From NCBI GenBank assembly GCA_018524725.1, contig JAEUWP010000027.1:62001-126000 (forward strand): a DNA stretch of 64,000 nucleotides, read 5' to 3'. Shown here one piece after another: positions 57,906-64,000 of the stretch. Made by a program: the position numbers and the translations under genes. Within the stretch, counting starts at the first letter, position 1, and the number at the start of each line of letters is the position of its first letter. Source of the DNA: Podaxis mareebaensis (Eukaryota > Basidiomycota > Agaricomycetes > Agaricales > Agaricaceae). Below the pieces are notes generated by a model that worked only from the letters and a program-made list of their open reading frames with translations, did no database searches and had not been told where the DNA came from.

Positions 57906-58201
57906 ATTGTCGTGGTCAACGACCACAAGTCATGATATGTTTATATATGCATCGGGGCGTGTGACGTTGACTGCGGATGCGCAGGACGAAGAATTGTGCA
58001 CCGCATCTGCATCAGGCACTGCCGCCCGGAACTCCAAATCCGGTCTGGAACACGTACTTAATGCTCACGTGCGGGCGTCTATTTTAGATCCACGGGTCAT
58101 TTTTGGGTTGCCGAGGACACCGGCCCAAGGAATTTTTGCCCGGCGCTTGTTGATCTACCTTTTCACCCCGTCCGTCTTGATATCCCATCCTAATACCGAC
58201 C
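57906..58201. promoter_or_regulatory. Divergent promoter BRI3-like/PRMT1
   Basis: 296 bp separate two divergent start codons, so it should be a shared promoter. It contains a CACGTG E-box at 58066-58071 and lacks a clear TATA box. E-boxes are bound by bHLH factors; no factor can be named from sequence. Confidence 0.5.
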
Positions 58202-59987
<1,786 letters not shown>

Positions 59988-60508
59988 CAACATGTACACC
60001 TGTTAACCCCAGAGGTCAACAGACCCTTGACACTGCTACAGCCATTAACACCTACCTAACTCCTTTTCTCGGTCGTCTATCCTACTGCCTCCGATTGTTA
60101 CCGATGTCGATATTTGAGACCACAATTCCCTGTTGTGTGTATAGATCGCCTACCTACTGTTATGTGCTAGTTGATATACGTGTTGTTGTACGACACAGTA
60201 CCCATATACACACCACCCTCAATAAGGTCGTTCATGACCTGTAACAGCCGACAGAACTATGTCCGACTCTCATAAGATGACGTCCATTGTCGTATCAATA
60301 ACCAATTATAATCATAAATTAACCCGTTTAACCAATTCTTCTACTATATCTACAAGTAAAGACATACAAAAAAATACTCTTCAAAAGCGACCGAAATACA
60401 GCCTATAATGGGTCTAATAGTAACGCGAATAATGAGGTAGTAGCTTACGTAGACGGAGGGGGTAGAATACAACAAAGATGAAACCGTCACCTGAAACTAT
60501 TGGTCGAC
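59988..60508. other. Convergent intergenic region PRMT1/F-box-LRR gene
   Basis: 520 bp between two convergent genes, A/T-rich, expected to contain both 3'UTRs. No gene seen. Confidence 0.5.
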
Positions 60509-62711
60509 CTACAAGGTGAGACCAAGACCAACGTTACCGACACTCGCACCATGATGATGAAAGCCGGTGCCAAGCCTCCCTCTCCGACCTCCCACGGCAA
60601 ACCCCCACGCGGCCAACACGACGAGTGCCACGCAGAAAAGGATCATCCTGACCTCCTCACCGGCACTGCTCCTTTCAAAGGCGAGACCGATCAACCCGCG
60701 TAGACCGCCCACACCCCTCCCAAAACCATCTCGCCCACCTCTCCGTCCTCCATAAGGGCCTAGTTCTGTCTCGTACTTTTTTGTTCGCACGCTTTCACCC
60801 AACCTAAACGGCCATAGCACGCGCGAGGTTTCAACAGCCTGTAATGTCAGGGGCAAGCCATGTGTATCCGTTAACAGGGAGAACATCCCTGACGTGCACA
60901 TGTACTTCGGGAGAGGTAAGAAAGAAAGGGATATCGAAAATGGTTGGATCGGTGCCATGACGGAGCCAACCGCACCGATGCCTGCACCCAAATGTACCGG
61001 TGCCCCATCCGCACCAGCCGGAACATCCATTCCCCACGTGAACGGGAAGGAAGGTGGGTATAGAGGCGGAATGAACGTCAAGGAGAACTTCTCGAGTCGT
61101 GGATTCGATTGTGCAATCCTGACTGCACCACTGGCAAGTGTTTCATCTCCTGGATACTTGACGATTGTCAGGTGCAACCTTCGCAACTTCGGAAATCCAC
61201 GTATAGTCTTGGCAAAGGCGTCCTGGAAATCACGGATACAACCAATGACATCACGAATTAGATAGCAGACCAAAGCAGTAAAAGGCAACCCACCAGCTGG
61301 AAAGAAGGTTTGTGAGCACATGTTAATTCGAGATGCCTCAGGTTCGGACAGGACAGGATGAGCGATCGGAGGAGATTGCCACTATCATACATAGAATGTA
61401 GGGCAAACGTAATCCTCAGATACGTGAGAGAGGTTAACTCCCTCAGTAGAGAAGCTATTGTCGGTGCTGAGACTTCTCTTGTTTCAACTGGGTCGCGGAA
61501 GGAAACTTCCTTGAGTGAGGGGTGGAGGTGAGGTAAGGCCTGAAGCTGCTGGTGGGTGCCTGAAAACGACGCCACACTGGGCAGGCATGCCGGGTCAAGT
61601 GAAGAAAAGTGGATGGGTTGGATGTTGTGTCTGGAGAGATTAATGACCTTGAGGTCCTTGTGGGCTTCTAGAAATGCAATGAAAGGCCGCTTCTCGCCCG
61701 GTGTCAAGGGCCGAGGAATCCAATCAATACAGATATCACCGAGGGTGAGCTTTCTGAGCCTCGGCCAACGACCTTGGACAAGTGCATGAATGTCAGCTGG
61801 GATAGTAGATGCTCCCTCTATGGAAAGCTCTTCGAGGTTAGGACAACGGTGGATGAGCATGTCCCAGAGCTTCCGGGAAATCGGCTGATCCTCTGCTTCG
61901 CATGGGTCAAGCGAAAATTAATGAATAGGCCGGACGATGGGACGAACCATCCATGAAAAGATCAATATGGCATTCATAGAACCCCGACCGCAAGTGTAGT
62001 GCAAACCCGGAAAGATTGCAAAAATCAAAAAGCTGATGAAAGCATTGAAGGAATAAATAAGTGTTTTAGAGAAACTGATATCGAACGCTCACATGGCTAT
62101 TGAGCTTGGGCAGTATTGAACCGAGGCTAGTACCAACGTATCGCAGTTGAGGGCATCTGATGGAGCAGCGGGTTGGGCGAAGCGAAGACACCATCAGTGG
62201 ACAAAAACATACCCAACGCGCAATGCGAACCACATATCCTCATAAAACGGCAACTCATCGGCATCCCACACGAATTTGCGGAGAGCATCAAGAGACATTG
62301 AGGAAGCTACCTGAATGACAGCGGCAGAAGCGGCTTCCCGGTCATTGGCAGTTAACGTAGGAGTGTGTTTCGGTTGTAGCCTGAGTGTAAGTTCACGGAC
62401 ATGTCGAGCAATGTCCATGCGACGGGCGAGCATGCCAAGTGTTGAAGTACATTGTTGCACTGTGTTTAGTGTGACGGACTCGTATAGAACGGAAGAAATA
62501 TGCGAAAAGGTGTATGAAGACTGGAAACGACGTCAGTTTGGAGTGAAGAGGATGTGAAGATGGCGAAGAGACTGACTGTGAGGCAGAAGTGGAGAAGATC
62601 TGAGCGAGACTCGAGCCAGAGGGCGATTTCGATGAGGAGGTCGCCTGGGGTGTGGGCGAGGGGGGCGGGGGGTGGATGGGAGTGGCAGCGACGGGATTGG
62701 AGGAGATGCAT
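60509..62711 (-). CDS. F-box/LRR-like protein with C-terminal membrane helix
   Basis: The ATG at 62709-62711 opens MHLLQSRRCHSHPPPAPLAH, followed by an F-box-like helix pair TPGDLLIEIALWLESRSDLL HFCLT. Later exons give LARRMDIARHVRELTLRLQP, SMSLDALRKFVWDADELPFY, MLIHRCPNLEELSIEGAST, WPRLRKLTLGDICIDWIPRP, LTYLRITFALHSMYDSGNLL and SLILSCPNLRHLELTCA, a leucine-rich repeat pattern. A 71-nt intron (gtgggt to tttccag) joins to DAFAKTIRGFPKLRRLHLTI. The C-terminus is unusual: a glycine/arginine-rich stretch (GGRRGGRDGFGRGVGG), then a hydrophobic helix MILFCVALVVLAAWGFAVGG and a short glycine-rich tail, stop at 60509. Not closely related to the two F-box paralogues at 32-36 kb. Confidence 0.72.
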
Positions 62712-64000
62712 GAGTGACGAAAGGAGGATCTGTGAGATGCATTCATAAATATAATCATTGGGTCTGACAGCCCTGAATTCCATAAACGGAAGGATTGGGA
62801 CTCCGATCATCCCTCTCCTCCCCACTCCGCTTAACTCTCGCTCCTCCAACTATCTCCGCCACTCCTAGCTCCCTCATATGGCAGTCTCATCTCTCGACAT
62901 TGCTCCCCCCCTGCATCAACCAACTCCCTGTTGAAATTGCCATCACTTACTTGTCCGTTTCCCAGGAATTTTTCCTCTTAAAGCAATTTTATACATATTG
63001 AATTGCCATCTGCAAAGTTCTGCCTTCGACCCTGGCTAAGTCGACTCACACACGCTCGGGACAAAAATACACGACAATAATTTCTCTGGCACTTCCCTTA
63101 TGCCGCTGTCAAATTTGACCAATGACTAATTGTCCTTCTAGACCAAAACAAGCCAGCAACATACACATTCTCCCCGACCACCCGGGCATCCAGGATCAAC
63201 CCTCCATGTCAATTTGCGCGCATGCGTACAAGAAGCCTGTGCTCCTTGTCATTTAACTGCATGAGTTTCTTGGTCCCTGAGGCTGAAGAACAACTCAGTT
63301 TGAAGCCCCGTTCTCAAGCTCGTGCCGGCAGGCGATTCAAGTCAAAAATATCCTATTAAAATGCATAATACCGACCAGTGGGACAAGAGCGTTCGGGATG
63401 AAAACAGCAAAATCCACCCCGTCCATCCATCAATACCCCGATCTCTTCGTAAGCACACAGACGCTGTGGGGCTGGCCCTGAGTGAACGAGGAACCCCGCA
63501 ACATATAAAGGATGAATAGTTGCCTAACATTCGAGCATCTCGGCTTTGTTGGCATCATGTTTCACGGCATGCATCATGGGAGATCAATCGATCATGAGCG
63601 ACAACTTCTTCCCCTCTTGGTTTCCATGTTCATGAGCTCCTGTCCAAGGTTACACACCATCTGGTGATTGGCTTCTCGCTGTTCGCGCTGGCAAATGCTA
63701 AGTATATTCTGCTGGCCCACGAAACGAGTAATTTCCGTCATTATGTTGAACTATCTTCCCAAACACAGGCCACGCCTTGAGTAACCAGTGTCTCCTAGAG
63801 CCCCCATGGTGTGTGTCGCCCACAGAACCCCGGACCGCCGGACCCTTCGAATCCTGGATACCATGTATTAGCTATGACATATGTCCGCCCGTTGCGTCGA
63901 ACGTATCACCAAGAAATACATCTCACCAACCTCGCAACCACACCCTACCACACCCTGGTATATGAACTATCAACCTTGCGGATAGGATCGACTTACAAAT
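62712..64000. other. Right-end region without a recognisable gene
   Basis: 1.3 kb holding the promoter side of the F-box/LRR gene (pyrimidine-rich around 62800-62900 on the plus strand). Open frames are under 70 codons and carry no motif I recognise. A gene starting beyond the right edge cannot be excluded. Confidence 0.5.

Noticed and set aside
61270..61345. 23-nt intron or frameshift in the F-box/LRR gene
   Set aside because: A normal 71-nt GT-AG intron slightly downstream joins the same exons in phase.

Overview
The window reads as nuclear DNA of a filamentous basidiomycete, most likely an agaricomycete. Genes are split by many short introns (mostly about 50-60 nt) with GT-AG, occasionally GC-AG, borders. 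The gene set fits this: a DUF6535 membrane protein, F-box/leucine-rich proteins, a GH28 pectinase, small secreted cysteine-rich proteins, and a fungal Cdc24, Cdc6/Cdc18, Dis3 and Rap1. I saw no reverse transcriptase, integrase, transposase, rRNA, CRISPR array or convincing tRNA. All exon joins were read by eye from splice signals and family motifs.

Left part (1-15.5 kb): the 5' part of a Cdc24 RhoGEF gene (minus strand, cut by the window edge); a 6.5 kb stretch without a recognisable gene but with a 37-bp inverted repeat; a Rap1-type telomere protein (BRCT plus three Myb-like domains, plus strand) convergent with a PHYHD1-like dioxygenase that has a 10-nt microexon; then, across a divergent promoter with two MluI cell-cycle boxes, the replication licensing ATPase Cdc6/Cdc18.

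Middle left (15.5-28 kb): the cdc6-dis3 intergenic region is present twice in tandem (about 15.64-20.32 kb and 20.40-24.12 kb). Each copy carries one gene for a 78-residue secreted protein with eight cysteines. The first copy still ends in a scrap of the dis3 3' end, which shows how the duplication arose. The intact dis3 gene (exosome RNase) follows on the minus strand. A third, inverted member of the secreted family lies at 41.8-42.2 kb. All three share a TATA box 192-193 bp before the ATG and a 5'UTR intron of exactly 129 nt.

Middle (28-46 kb): a serine-rich orphan protein, an intron-rich endopolygalacturonase (GH28), two paralogous F-box genes in tandem, a TAPT1/Emp65 family ER membrane protein, a four-helix SUR7/PalI protein, the third secreted-protein gene, and about 4 kb with no gene I can support.

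Right part (46-64 kb): a possible small catabolic cluster (carboxymuconolactone decarboxylase family, 3-hydroxyisobutyrate dehydrogenase family, PF04199-type cyclase, and a decayed second cyclase); a DUF6535 membrane protein with a long helical C-terminus; a gamma-tubulin complex component; a BRI3-like small membrane protein divergent from a PRMT1 arginine methyltransferase; and an F-box/LRR-like protein with a C-terminal membrane helix. The housekeeping genes are unrelated to one another in function; the secreted-protein family and the decarboxylase-dehydrogenase-cyclase group are the accessory parts.
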